Assembly (NCBI GenBank): GCA_003141795.1
Contig: PLNO01000102.1
Coordinates: 1 to 25,313, forward strand
Direction of reading: 5' to 3'
Source: Spirochaetaceae bacterium
GTDB taxonomy: Bacteria > Spirochaetota > Spirochaetia > SZUA-6 > Fen-1364
DNA: 25,313 bases
The notes beneath the pieces were generated by a model. The model was not told where the DNA came from, searched no databases, and saw only the letters and a list, made by a program, of their open reading frames with translations. Every line of letters starts with the position of its first letter. Position 1 is the stretch's first letter. Both the position numbers and the translations under genes were made by a program. Below, in pieces: positions 1-6,968 of the stretch.

Positions 1-300
1 GGCAAGACCGAGGTCTATCTGGAAGCCGTGGCGGCGACGCTGCAGGCCGATCCGACGGCGCAGATCCTGGTGCTGCTGCCGGAGATCGCGCTCACCCAGG
101 CGGTCATCGACCGGTTCGAAGTGCGGTTCGGCGCAGCGCCCGCCGAATGGCACTCGGCGATCCAGCCGCCGGCGCGCCGGCGGGTCTGGGAGGCGGTCGC
201 GGAGGGTCGCTGCCGCATCGTGGTCGGCGCGCGCTCGGCGCTCTTCCTGCCCTTCGCCAATCTGAAGCTGATCGTGGTCGATGAGGAGCACGATGGCGCA
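1..300 (+). CDS. priA: Primosomal helicase PriA, internal fragment (5' off window, 3' lost at a suspected joint)
   Basis: This is a superfamily 2 DNA helicase that restarts collapsed replication forks. Only the first part of the helicase core is visible. The window opens inside the Walker A loop (GKTEVYLEA), continues through [10 protein letters not shown] (motif Ia region), an EWHSA segment and [13 protein letters not shown], and reaches the Walker B/DEAH-type box VVDEEHD at 277-294. These blocks follow the family order. After DEEHDGA the frame continues with a non-homologous tail and stops at 328-330, where PriA should continue for several hundred residues (a tyrosine-lysine-glutamine stretch normally comes next). 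The sequence just after the break reads well on the opposite strand as the start of another gene. I therefore treat this as a fragment cut by an assembly or recombination joint, not a natural truncated protein. Confidence 0.88.
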
Positions 301-302
301 GA
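280..302. other. Suspected chimeric joint between priA and the rhomboid-like gene
   Basis: The bases at about 280-300 encode DEEHDGA of PriA on the plus strand and, on the minus strand, the AIVLLI part of the rhomboid-like hydrophobic helix. To the left only the PriA reading makes sense; to the right only the minus-strand reading does. A short shared sequence at the meeting point of two truncated genes is what false k-mer joining in assembly, or microhomology-mediated rearrangement, would leave. Confidence 0.65.
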
Positions 303-354
303 GCAGGGCGTACGTCAGGATCACCGGTGAGTTGTAGCGGATACGAAGCTTCAT
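283..354 (-). CDS. Rhomboid-like intramembrane protease, 5' end only
   Basis: Reading the minus strand from the ATG at 354-352 gives [19 protein letters not shown], followed by AIVLLID. This is a short basic head and the beginning of a first hydrophobic helix. It resembles my recollection of the N-terminus of rhomboid-family (GlpG-type) membrane serine proteases, but the catalytic Ser/His region is absent, so the family call rests on about 25 residues. The start is well supported: AGGAG lies five bases upstream (360-364) and overlaps the TAG stop of the alanyl-tRNA editing gene, which implies translational coupling. The frame runs into the PriA fragment near 280-300, so the remainder of the gene is missing from this window. 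Alternative: any small membrane protein with a similar start. Confidence 0.5.
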
Positions 355-362
355 GCCGTCTC

Positions 363-1562
363 CTATCCGAGCTTCCGCAAAACTCTTCCCTCGAATGCAT
401 CGACGAACTGGGCAATGGAGTCATTGCGGGAGCCGACCCCTTGCACGCGGTCGGGCTTTCCTCCGCCTTTTGCGTCGGCCACGGAGAGCACGTCGGGGAG
501 GATCTCCGTCAGCGAGAGCTGCGGGCCGAGGGAGTGCGCGGCCATCCATTGAAAGCCGTCGGCGCCCCTGTCGACGGCGATCACGACCCTGCCGGGAACG
601 GCGATGGCGCGTTCGACGAACGCCTTGAGGTAGTCCCCGCCCGCCTCGTTGAATACCCGTCGGATGCAGACGGCGCCGTTGAGGGTCTTCGCGGCGGATA
701 CCGAATCATCCGCGTCCGCGATGGCCTGTGCCAGCTGCAGCCTGCGCAACTCCCGCGAAGATTCCTTTTCCCTTTTCAGGATCTCCTGGATCCGTGCGGC
801 GAGGGACGTCTCTCCGCACGTGAGCGAACCGCAGAGGTCCCGCACGAGTGCGATCTTGCGGCCGTAATCATCGAAGGCGCGCCGCCCTATCATCAGGTGG
901 ATCCTCGCATGCCCGCGTATCTTCTCCTGCCAGGACGCCTTGACGAGGAACACCTCGCCCGTGGATGAGACATGGACCCCGGCACAGGCCGCCCAGTCGT
1001 AGGATTGCACCTCGACGATCCTGAGCCTCTGCGCATCCGGCGGGGTGCGGCGTAGAGGAAAGCGCGCGACCTCCGATCGGTCGATCTCGTGCAGGAGGAC
1101 CGGCCTGTTCTCCTTGATGATCCCGTTGGCGATATCTTCCGCCGCCCGCAGCGCGCGGCCGTCCACGGCGCCGGTGTTCAGCTCGATCGTTGCATCGTCG
1201 TCGCCCAGATGCACCGAAACGGTTTCCAGCCCCGCCGCGCGGATGAGGGCCTGGGAGAAGATGTGCTGGCCGGTGTGCTGGGCCATGAAGTCGTGTCTGC
1301 GCGCGGCGTCCACGACGCCATGCACCGTCCCCGCCGCTAGGGGGGACTCCAGCACGTGCACGATCCGCTCGTCACGCGTGAGGACTTCCAGCACGCGCGC
1401 GCCGCCGATGGTTCCCCGATCGCAGGGCTGGCCACCGCCGCCGGGATAGAAACAGGTACCTTCCAGCTCCACTTCGAACGTGCCCTCCCGCTCCGTCACG
1501 TCCACGGTGCGGGAATCGAACTCCAGCATCCCGGAGTCTTCGTAGTACAGTTTGTCGGTCAC
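363..1562 (-). CDS. Alanyl-tRNA editing protein, AlaX type with DHHA1 domain
   Basis: This is a trans-editing hydrolase that deacylates mischarged Ala-tRNA (Ser- or Gly-tRNAAla), related to the editing half of AlaRS. It has 399 aa, as expected for the long AlaX form. FYPGGGGQPCDRG lies at about 38-50. The zinc site is seen as HTGQH (His96, His100) plus CAGVH (Cys193, His197). The C-terminal DHHA1 domain carries the glycine-rich GGGKPDRVQGVGS at about 367-380, typical of family proteins that keep the AlaRS C-terminal domain. The start is GTG at 1562. It has no Shine-Dalgarno, but a TTGTCA-17-TATTCC promoter places +1 on that GTG. The gene diverges from the M42 peptidase, and its TAG stop lies inside the Shine-Dalgarno of the following rhomboid-like gene. 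A synthetase is ruled out because the class II aminoacylation domain is missing. Confidence 0.9.
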   Translation of the reverse strand: MTDKLYYEDSGMLEFDSRTVDVTEREGTFEVELEGTCFYPGGGGQPCDRGTIGGARVLEVLTRDERIVHVLESPLAAGTVHGVVDAARRHDFMAQHTGQHIFSQALIRAAGLETVSVHLGDDDATIELNTGAVDGRALRAAEDIANGIIKENRPVLLHEIDRSEVARFPLRRTPPDAQRLRIVEVQSYDWAACAGVHVSSTGEVFLVKASWQEKIRGHARIHLMIGRRAFDDYGRKIALVRDLCGSLTCGETSLAARIQEILKREKESSRELRRLQLAQAIADADDSVSAAKTLNGAVCIRRVFNEAGGDYLKAFVERAIAVPGRVVIAVDRGADGFQWMAAHSLGPQLSLTEILPDVLSVADAKGGGKPDRVQGVGSRNDSIAQFVDAFEGRVLRKLG

Positions 1563-1597
1563 TGCTACGGAATACCGTCAATCGATCTCCTTGACAA
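1562..1597 (-). promoter_or_regulatory. Sigma70-like promoter of the alanyl editing gene; predicted leaderless
   Basis: On the minus strand TTGTCA (1597-1592), a 17-bp spacer and TATTCC (1574-1569) are followed by six bases and the GTG start. With the usual six-base gap between the -10 box and +1, transcription would begin exactly at base 1562, the G of the start codon. Confidence 0.6.
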
Positions 1598-1627
1598 GGC
1601 TCCGGGCAGGACCCTATTGTCTGGCCA
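1591..1627 (+). promoter_or_regulatory. Sigma70-like promoter of the M42 peptidase operon
   Basis: TTGACA (1591-1596), 18 bp, TATTGT (1615-1620). The predicted +1 is near 1627, the first base of AGGAG (1627-1631), giving a leader of about 16 nt. The -35 box overlaps the -35 box of the divergent promoter within the near-palindrome CTTGACAAG (1590-1598), so the two promoters probably compete for or share polymerase. Confidence 0.6.
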
Positions 1628-1642
1628 GGAGTCGCACACCTC

Positions 1643-2779
1643 ATGGAAGCACGAGCACTCGAGTTCTTGAAGAATCTTTCCGAAAGCTTCGGTCCCTCGG
1701 GGTTCGAGCGGGACCCGACGGCCCTCGTGAAGAGCTACGTCGGGCCGTTTTCCGACGAGATCGGGGCCGACAAGCTCGGTTCCCTTCACTTCACCGCCAG
1801 GGGATCGGCCGCGCATCCGGTGATCCTCCTCCCCGGTCACGTGGACGAGGTCGGCTTCATCGTGTCCGGTGTGAACGGCCACGGCTTTCTCACCTTCAAT
1901 GCAATCGGCGGGTGGTTCGACCAGGTCCTTCTAGGACAGAAGGTGAAGGTGCGTACCTCCAAGGGGCTTCTCACGGGGATCATTGCCGCAAAGCCGCCGC
2001 ACATCCTGCCTCCCGAGGAGCGGGCCAAGGTGGTCACACGGGACAAGATGTTCATCGACATCGGATGCTCCAATGAGAGAGAGGCACGGGAGATGGGCGT
2101 GCGCATCGGAGACCCCGTCATGCCGGATTCCCCGTTCTTTACAATAGAAAAGACGGTGTTCAGGAAGCCGGAATCCGGCGGGGAGGAGAAAGCCGTCGGG
2201 AGGACGGTGCAGGCCTGCGGAAAGGCGCTGGACGACCGCGCGGGCGCCTTCATCGCCGCGGAGGTCGTGCGGAGGCTCAAAGTTGAGCGCATCGCCCACC
2301 CCAACACCGTGGTGGGAGCAGCGACAGTGCAGGAAGAGGTCGGCATCCGCGGCGCGCGGACATCGGCGTACGTCGTTCAGCCCGACGTCTGCCTCACGCT
2401 GGAAGTGGACATCGCGGGGGACGTGCCCGGCATCGAGCCCCATGAGGCCCCCACCAAGCTGGGCTTCGGGCCCGCAATAATGACCTATGACGCGTCGATG
2501 ATCCCGAATCAGGGCCTGAAGGAGTTCGTGATCCAGACGGCGGAGGAATGCCGCATCCCCTTCCAGCTCTCGCAGATGAAGGGCGGGGGCACCGACGGAG
2601 GCGCCGTGCATATGGCCAACGCGGGCTGTCCCAGCGTCGTGATCACCGTGCCAACGCGGCACATCCACTCCCACGTCGGCATGCTGAACCTGGACGACAT
2701 CGACAACGCTGTAACGCTCGTCCTCGAGGTGGTGAAACGCCTCGACGGGAAGGTGGCTGAGTCTTTCACTGCTCTCTGA
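1643..2779 (+). CDS. M42 family metallo-aminopeptidase (tetrahedral/glutamyl aminopeptidase type)
   Basis: This is a cytosolic dinuclear-metal aminopeptidase of the family that forms large tetrahedral (TET) particles and trims peptides released by proteases. It has 378 aa, a normal length for M42 enzymes. Expected ligand and catalytic blocks appear in order: GHVDEVG (His66), KALDDRAG (bridging Asp about 197), VQEEVGIRGA (catalytic Glu231 and ligand Glu232), LEVDIAGD (Asp256) and TRHIHSHVG (His342). The PDZ-like insert between residues 70 and 190 is present. The start is ATG 1643 with AGGAG at 1627-1631, a longish spacer of 11 bases. It is the first gene of a tight plus-strand cluster. M42 members are often mis-annotated as endoglucanase (FrvX/CelM-like); peptidase is the better-supported activity. 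Confidence 0.93.
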   Translation: MEARALEFLKNLSESFGPSGFERDPTALVKSYVGPFSDEIGADKLGSLHFTARGSAAHPVILLPGHVDEVGFIVSGVNGHGFLTFNAIGGWFDQVLLGQKVKVRTSKGLLTGIIAAKPPHILPPEERAKVVTRDKMFIDIGCSNEREAREMGVRIGDPVMPDSPFFTIEKTVFRKPESGGEEKAVGRTVQACGKALDDRAGAFIAAEVVRRLKVERIAHPNTVVGAATVQEEVGIRGARTSAYVVQPDVCLTLEVDIAGDVPGIEPHEAPTKLGFGPAIMTYDASMIPNQGLKEFVIQTAEECRIPFQLSQMKGGGTDGGAVHMANAGCPSVVITVPTRHIHSHVGMLNLDDIDNAVTLVLEVVKRLDGKVAESFTAL

Positions 2780-2791
2780 AGGGAGGTTCCC

Positions 2792-2983
2792 ATGCCCGCT
2801 CTGGCATCGCTCGAGGATCTGAACCAGGTGCTTGCCGGTCTCACGGACCTGAAAGCGGCGCACCCGGAAGCCTACGAGGCTTTCAGTGCGTTGCTCCGCA
2901 AGCACCGCAAGGTCGGATACAAGAACATCTGCAAGCTCCTCCTCGGAGAAGCGACCCCGGAAAAGCTCAAGGGTGAGCAGTAG
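2792..2983 (+). CDS. Small conserved-looking protein of unknown function (63 aa)
   Basis: I do not recognise this protein. It is 63 aa, charged and probably helical, with no cysteine motif beyond one Cys, no signal peptide and no membrane segment. A basic stretch LLRKHRKVGYKNICKLLLG occupies about 34-52. It is very likely a real gene: GGGAGG (2781-2786) sits five bases before the ATG, it follows the peptidase stop by 12 bp, and the next gene's start codon lies inside its 3' end. The overlap with the exonuclease-WYL gene suggests they are translated together. A nucleic-acid-binding partner for that exonuclease is possible from the basic helix, but this is speculation. Confidence 0.72.
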   Translation: MPALASLEDLNQVLAGLTDLKAAHPEAYEAFSALLRKHRKVGYKNICKLLLGEATPEKLKGEQ

Positions 2984-3785
2984 CCCCGTCTTCGTCGCCT
3001 TCGACGTGGAGACCACGGGCCTCGTCGCCGGAGTCGACAGTATCATCGAGCTGGCCGCCGTCTCCTTCCAGGGGGAGCGGGCGCTGGACACTTTTGCCAC
3101 GCTCGTGGATCCCGGTATCCCGATACCGGCAACGGCCACCGCGATCAACGGAATCACCGACGGCATGGTGAGGGGCGCGCCCGCCATTGCGGAGACGCTC
3201 CCCGGCTTCCTCTCCTTCCTTTCGGGCGGCACCCCGGTGGCGCACAACGCCATGTTCGACGTCGCCTTCGTTTCAGTCGGCATCGCATCACGGGGCCTGC
3301 CCCCGCCTGCGGGTCAGGTCCTCGACACACGGTCACTCGCGCGGCGGGCGTTCCCGCGCAGGACGAGCTACAGCCTCGTCAACCTCTCGCGGGACCTCGC
3401 GCTTGAAACCGACGGCGCGCACAGGGCGATGGCCGACGCGCAGGCCTGCCGGCGTCTCTTCCATCGCTGCCTGAGCGTCCTGTTCCCGGGCACCGAGCCC
3501 TCCCTCGCGGAGCTCGTCGCGCTGAACGGCGCGCCGCTCGACTTCGCGGACAATTCCCCGCGCATGCCCCGGATCGCGGCACTCCTCAGGGAGGTGATGG
3601 CGGTCCAGGGCGAGGCCCAGATCACCTACCGAAGCTCCCGCGGAGAGCTCACGGAGAGGCGGATCCGCCCGTTGTCCTTCGATGCGACAGGGGGAAGGAT
3701 CGGCGTCGTGGCGTTCTGCCTGCTGCGCAATGAGGAGCGGACCTTCCTCCTGGACTCGATCATGGACGCGCGGAGGGCGCAATGA
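2973..3785 (+). CDS. DnaQ-like 3'-5' exonuclease with C-terminal WYL-like domain
   Basis: This is a DEDDh-family 3'-5' exonuclease of 270 aa. All five active-site residues are visible: FDVETTG (Asp11, Glu13), AHNAMFD (Asp96), and HRAMAD (His150, Asp155). Residues about 5-170 form the nuclease. The C-terminus (about 210-266) reads ITYRSSRGELTERRIRPLSF, then GGRIGVVAFCLLRNEERTFL and LDSI. This has the layout of a WYL domain, a ligand- or ssDNA-sensing fold usually found in transcription regulators, but the WYL tripeptide itself is replaced by IGV. The start is GTG 2973; the frame is open further upstream but lacks the fold there, and this GTG overlaps the 63-aa gene by 11 bp. No helix-turn-helix is seen. 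It is probably a repair or cleanup exonuclease gated by its sensor, not the replicative epsilon subunit. It overlaps the next gene by ATGA. Confidence 0.85.
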   Translation: MSSSPVFVAFDVETTGLVAGVDSIIELAAVSFQGERALDTFATLVDPGIPIPATATAINGITDGMVRGAPAIAETLPGFLSFLSGGTPVAHNAMFDVAFVSVGIASRGLPPPAGQVLDTRSLARRAFPRRTSYSLVNLSRDLALETDGAHRAMADAQACRRLFHRCLSVLFPGTEPSLAELVALNGAPLDFADNSPRMPRIAALLREVMAVQGEAQITYRSSRGELTERRIRPLSFDATGGRIGVVAFCLLRNEERTFLLDSIMDARRAQ

Positions 3786-4552
3786 ATCGCGCGATATTCC
3801 TCTCCGGTTGGGAAAGCGCAGGCACCGCGGCGGCTCCGCGCGAGTTCTCCCTCATCGTCCTGCCGTCATCCCGGGGCCCGCGCACGTCGCTCTCCGGATG
3901 GAAGGAAAGGGCGGCGGGGCTCGGAGTGGAGCTTGCCGCCTCCTGGCTCGTTCAGCGGGAAGGCGCCGATCCCATACCCGCCCCCGTCCGCGGCGCCTTC
4001 CACGGATGCCGGGAAGGGGCCTCAGACAGGGAGCTTGCGCGGATCATCGGACGCCTGGACGCGGAGGCATCCCGCTCGCGCGTGCTCGTGGATTTCAGAG
4101 CGGTGGCGCGCCGGTGTGCCGCGTTTCGCGCATCGGGCAAGCGTGTGGTGTTCACCAACGGTGTGTTCGATCTGTTCCACGTCGGGCATCTGCAGCTGCT
4201 GCGCTCGGCGCGTGCAGCCGGAGATGCGCTGGTCGTGGGGATCAACGGCGATTCTTCGGCGCGGAGGCTCAAGGGCCGCGCACGGCCCGTCGTCCCGCAG
4301 TTCGCGCGTGCCGAGGTCGTCGCCGGATCGCGGTTCGTCGATTTCTGCGCGATATTCGACCAGGACGACCCCCGCGAGCTCCTGCGCGCCGTGCATCCCG
4401 ATGTCCTCGTGAAGGGCTCCGAGTACGAGCTCTCCGAGGTGGTCGGGAACGGCATGGTGCGGCGCTGGGGCGGAGAGGTCCTGCTCATCCCCCACCTGGA
4501 GGGCTGGTCCTCGTCGGACATGATACGCAGGCTCCGCGAGAGTCGGGGCTAA
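3782..4552 (+). CDS. RfaE2/HldE-type cytidylyltransferase-fold nucleotidyltransferase with N-terminal extension
   Basis: Residues about 100-256 match the nucleotidyltransferase domain that adenylylates D-glycero-beta-D-manno-heptose 1-phosphate for ADP-heptose (LPS inner core) synthesis. FTNGVFDLFHVGHLQLL carries the HxGH signature (His133, His136). INGDSSARRLKG, ARPVVPQ, DVLVKGSEYELSEVVG and the terminal GWSSSDMIRRL (position of the usual STS-I motif) follow in order. The stand-alone enzyme is about 160 aa; this protein has about 100 extra N-terminal residues that I cannot assign. They are not a recognisable ribokinase-type HldE kinase domain. It overlaps the exonuclease gene by ATGA (3782-3785). 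No other heptose or LPS genes are nearby, so the true substrate could be another sugar phosphate or polyol phosphate. The TAA stop lies in the first copy of an 18-bp repeat. Confidence 0.82.
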   Translation: MNRAIFLSGWESAGTAAAPREFSLIVLPSSRGPRTSLSGWKERAAGLGVELAASWLVQREGADPIPAPVRGAFHGCREGASDRELARIIGRLDAEASRSRVLVDFRAVARRCAAFRASGKRVVFTNGVFDLFHVGHLQLLRSARAAGDALVVGINGDSSARRLKGRARPVVPQFARAEVVAGSRFVDFCAIFDQDDPRELLRAVHPDVLVKGSEYELSEVVGNGMVRRWGGEVLLIPHLEGWSSSDMIRRLRESRG

Positions 4553-4594
4553 AAGCCAAGTCGGGGCTGAAAGCCAAGTCGGGGCTGAACAGCG
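4541..4594 (+). repeat. Three-copy 18-bp tandem repeat across the nucleotidyltransferase stop codon
   Basis: The units are AGTCGGGGCTAAAAGCCA (4541-4558), AGTCGGGGCTGAAAGCCA (4559-4576) and AGTCGGGGCTGAACAGCG (4577-4594, partial match at its end). The first two differ at one base. The first unit contains the TAA stop (4550-4552). Each full unit contains GGCT...AGCC and could form a tiny hairpin. It looks like a replication-slippage array. Confidence 0.85.
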
Positions 4595-4615
4595 GTATCG
4601 TGCCGCAGCGCGCCA

Positions 4616-4631
4616 TGCTATCCTGAATCAC
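4616..4631 (+). promoter_or_regulatory. Candidate extended -10 promoter of the acyl-CoA synthetase gene
   Basis: TGC-TATCCT (4616-4624) has the extended -10 layout without a good -35 box. Predicted +1 is near 4631, two bases before AAGGAG (4633-4638), giving a leader of about 13 nt before ATG 4644. Confidence 0.4.
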
Positions 4632-4643
4632 CAAGGAGCACGT

Positions 4644-6905
4644 ATGCAGGAGATGGGACCCGAGGCCTCGAAGCGCATCGACTCGATTCTGCTGGAAGCC
4701 GAACGGGACGGCCGGAAATCGCTCTACGAGCACGAGGTCTACGGGATCCTCGAAAGCCTCGGGCTGACGGTTCCGCGTTTCGTTTTCGTCCGTGACGTCA
4801 GCGACGTGACCGAGCAGATGCTGCGGGGTTTCGGTCACACTCTGATCTGCAAAATCGTGTCGCCGGGCATACCGCACAAGCAGAAGCTGGGCGGCGTGCG
4901 CAAGGTTGCCGCCGCCGACCCCCTGTACGTGCAGTACGTGCTCTCCCGGATGAGGGAGGAGGTCACAGCCGCCTTCCCTGCCGACGCGAAACCCTCCATC
5001 ACGGGCTTTCTCATCGTGGAGTTCGTCTCCCATACGCAGTCGCTGGGCTACGAGGTGCTGATCGGGCTGCGGGAGGACTCCGCGTTCGGGCCCGTGCTGA
5101 CGGTGAGCAAGGGAGGGGATGACGCGGAGTTCTTCGCCCAGCACTTCGACCCCGCCAACCTTTTCCTTCCCCCCATGGAGTATGCCGAAGCGCTCGCCTT
5201 CACGCGGTCCCTGCACATCCGGCACAAGTTCGAACAGATCGGCCATCCCGAATACCTCGACCTCATGGCCCGGGCGATGGTGGAGTTCAGCATCCTGGCC
5301 CTGCACTATTCACCGCTCACCCAGGCGCCCAAGTTCGTCCTGAAGTCCCTGGAGGTGAACCCCTTCGCCATCTCCTCCGACGGGCGGTTCGTCGCACTCG
5401 ACGGTCTGGGCGAGTTCGCCCGCACGCCCCCCGCGGAGGAGTGGAGCCCGCGGGTGAAGATCGACAATCTCGACGCGTTCTTCCAGCCCGACGGCGTGGC
5501 GGTCGTGGGCGTCTCCGCGGACACGGGCAAGTACAGCATGGCACGGGACATCGCGGAGCTCCTCTCCGAGCTGCGCCACGAGGATCTTTTCCTGGTCAAT
5601 CCCCACGGGGGTACCGTACGCTTCGGCGCTCACCAGTACGAGTTGCACCCGAGCCTTGCCGCCATTCCCCGCCGCGTAGAGCTCGCCGTCTACGCAGCGC
5701 CCGCCCGCAACGCCCCGGATTTTCTACGCTCCCTTGCCGGCAGCCGGGTGCGCGCGGTGATCCTGATCCCCGGCGTCCCCTCGGCCATTCCCTACGCCGA
5801 TTTCGCGCGCCAGCTCAGGGAGGCTACGCCTGCCGGCATCCGCGTGATCGGCCCGAACTGCATGGGCGTCTACCATGCGGCAACGGGCGGGACGCCGGCG
5901 GTCAACACGCTTTTCATCAACGAAAAGAGGCTGGAGGTCCGCTCATCGGACACGGCCAACGCGGTGCTCCTCACGCAGAGCGGGGCGCTGTCCGTCACGG
6001 TGATCGACAAGCTGCGCAACTGCAAGCCGCTCAGGTCGATCGTCAGCTTCGGGAACAAGTACGACGTGAAGGTGGGAGACCTCCTGGCCCATTTCGGACG
6101 GGACCCCGCCGTGCGCGTCATCAGCGTCTATCTCGAAGGGCTCGACGCGGGGGAGGGACGCGCCTTCTTCGACCAGGCCTGCGGCTCGTCCATCCCCATC
6201 ATCGCGTACAAGGGCGGCCGCACCGAGGCCGGCGCGCGCTCCGCCGCGTCCCATACCGCCGCGATGTCCGGCAGCTACGAGGTGTTCCGCGCCGCCTGCG
6301 AGCAGGCCGGGGTCGTGCTCACCCAGACCATCGAGGAGTTCTACGACCTCACGCGCGTCTTCTCCCTGCTCGCCAATCGGCCGCCGCGCTGCAACAGGGT
6401 CGCGGGGGTCGTCAACGCGGGCTTCGAGTCCACCGTGGGCGCCGACGAGCTCAAGGGCCTCACGCAGGCCAAGCTCTCCCCCACCACGGTGGAGCGGCTG
6501 AACCAGATCAACCAGCACGGGCTGGTCGACACATCCTCCCCGTTCCTCGACATCACCCCCATGGCCGACGACGCGATGTACGCGCGGTTCGTGGAGGCGG
6601 TGATCGAGGACCCCGGTGTCGACTGTGTGTTCGTCGCCATTGTGCCGCACGCGGTGTCCCTGAAGACGGTCCCGGAAACCTGTCGGGACCCCGACGGGCT
6701 CGCCCGTCGTCTCGTGGACATCTCCCGCCGACACGAGAAGCCGATGGTCGTTTCGGTGAATGCCGGCAGGCACTACTCCGACTTCGTCGCGGCGCTGGAG
6801 GAGGGCGGCCTTGCCGTGTACCACGACATCCAGTCGGCGATCACGTCGCTCGACACGTTCGTCTCCTACTGCGTGAAGCGCGGGGTGTGCCAGGCAGAGC
6901 CCTGA
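4644..6905 (+). CDS. ADP-forming acetate/acyl-CoA ligase, fused with ATP-grasp half first (beta-alpha order)
   Basis: This enzyme interconverts acyl-CoA + ADP + Pi with acid + ATP + CoA and is used to conserve energy from acyl-CoA in fermenters or to activate acids. It has 753 aa. Residues about 15-260 are the ATP-grasp (beta) half: CKIVSPGIPHKQKLGGVRK (69-87), SLGYEVLIGLREDSAFGPV, and LEVNPFAISSDGRFVALDG. Residues about 275-750 are the CoA-binding and ligase (alpha) half: VAVVGVSADTGKYSM, IGPNCMGVY, LLTQSGALS, SFGNKYDVKVGDLL, VYLEGLDAGEGRAF and GRTEAGARSAASHTAAMSG, with the phosphorylated histidine at 537. Known single-chain enzymes usually run alpha then beta, so this order is reversed. AAGGAG precedes the ATG. 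The gene appears monocistronic, with its own promoter and a Nudix promoter after it. Substrate range cannot be read from the sequence. Protein acetyltransferase (Pat/PatZ) is unlikely because no GNAT domain follows. Confidence 0.88.
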   Translation: MQEMGPEASKRIDSILLEAERDGRKSLYEHEVYGILESLGLTVPRFVFVRDVSDVTEQMLRGFGHTLICKIVSPGIPHKQKLGGVRKVAAADPLYVQYVLSRMREEVTAAFPADAKPSITGFLIVEFVSHTQSLGYEVLIGLREDSAFGPVLTVSKGGDDAEFFAQHFDPANLFLPPMEYAEALAFTRSLHIRHKFEQIGHPEYLDLMARAMVEFSILALHYSPLTQAPKFVLKSLEVNPFAISSDGRFVALDGLGEFARTPPAEEWSPRVKIDNLDAFFQPDGVAVVGVSADTGKYSMARDIAELLSELRHEDLFLVNPHGGTVRFGAHQYELHPSLAAIPRRVELAVYAAPARNAPDFLRSLAGSRVRAVILIPGVPSAIPYADFARQLREATPAGIRVIGPNCMGVYHAATGGTPAVNTLFINEKRLEVRSSDTANAVLLTQSGALSVTVIDKLRNCKPLRSIVSFGNKYDVKVGDLLAHFGRDPAVRVISVYLEGLDAGEGRAFFDQACGSSIPIIAYKGGRTEAGARSAASHTAAMSGSYEVFRAACEQAGVVLTQTIEEFYDLTRVFSLLANRPPRCNRVAGVVNAGFESTVGADELKGLTQAKLSPTTVERLNQINQHGLVDTSSPFLDITPMADDAMYARFVEAVIEDPGVDCVFVAIVPHAVSLKTVPETCRDPDGLARRLVDISRRHEKPMVVSVNAGRHYSDFVAALEEGGLAVYHDIQSAITSLDTFVSYCVKRGVCQAEP

Positions 6906-6931
6906 GGCGATGGGGAGGCACCGGCGGATTC

Positions 6932-6967
6932 TTGCCTTTGACGCCGCCGCCGCGTACAATAGCCGCA
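6932..6967 (+). promoter_or_regulatory. Sigma70-like promoter of the Nudix gene; predicted near-leaderless
   Basis: TTGCCT (6932-6937), 17 bp, TACAAT (6955-6960). Predicted +1 is near 6967, two bases before the ATG at 6969. No Shine-Dalgarno is present in between or in the bases just upstream. Confidence 0.6.
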
Positions 6968-6968
6968 C

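Noticed and set aside
1..330. A natural short PriA-derived protein
   Set aside because: The frame loses homology abruptly after the DEEHD box and the following bases are the start of a different gene on the other strand.
1931..3283. A 450-codon minus-strand frame opposite the peptidase, small gene and exonuclease
   Set aside because: No recognisable motif, no start signal, and it is antisense to three well-supported genes.
4541..4626. SGLKAK repeat peptide read in another frame across the 18-bp repeat
   Set aside because: That frame is a shadow of the nucleotidyltransferase gene; the repeat lies mostly beyond the true stop.
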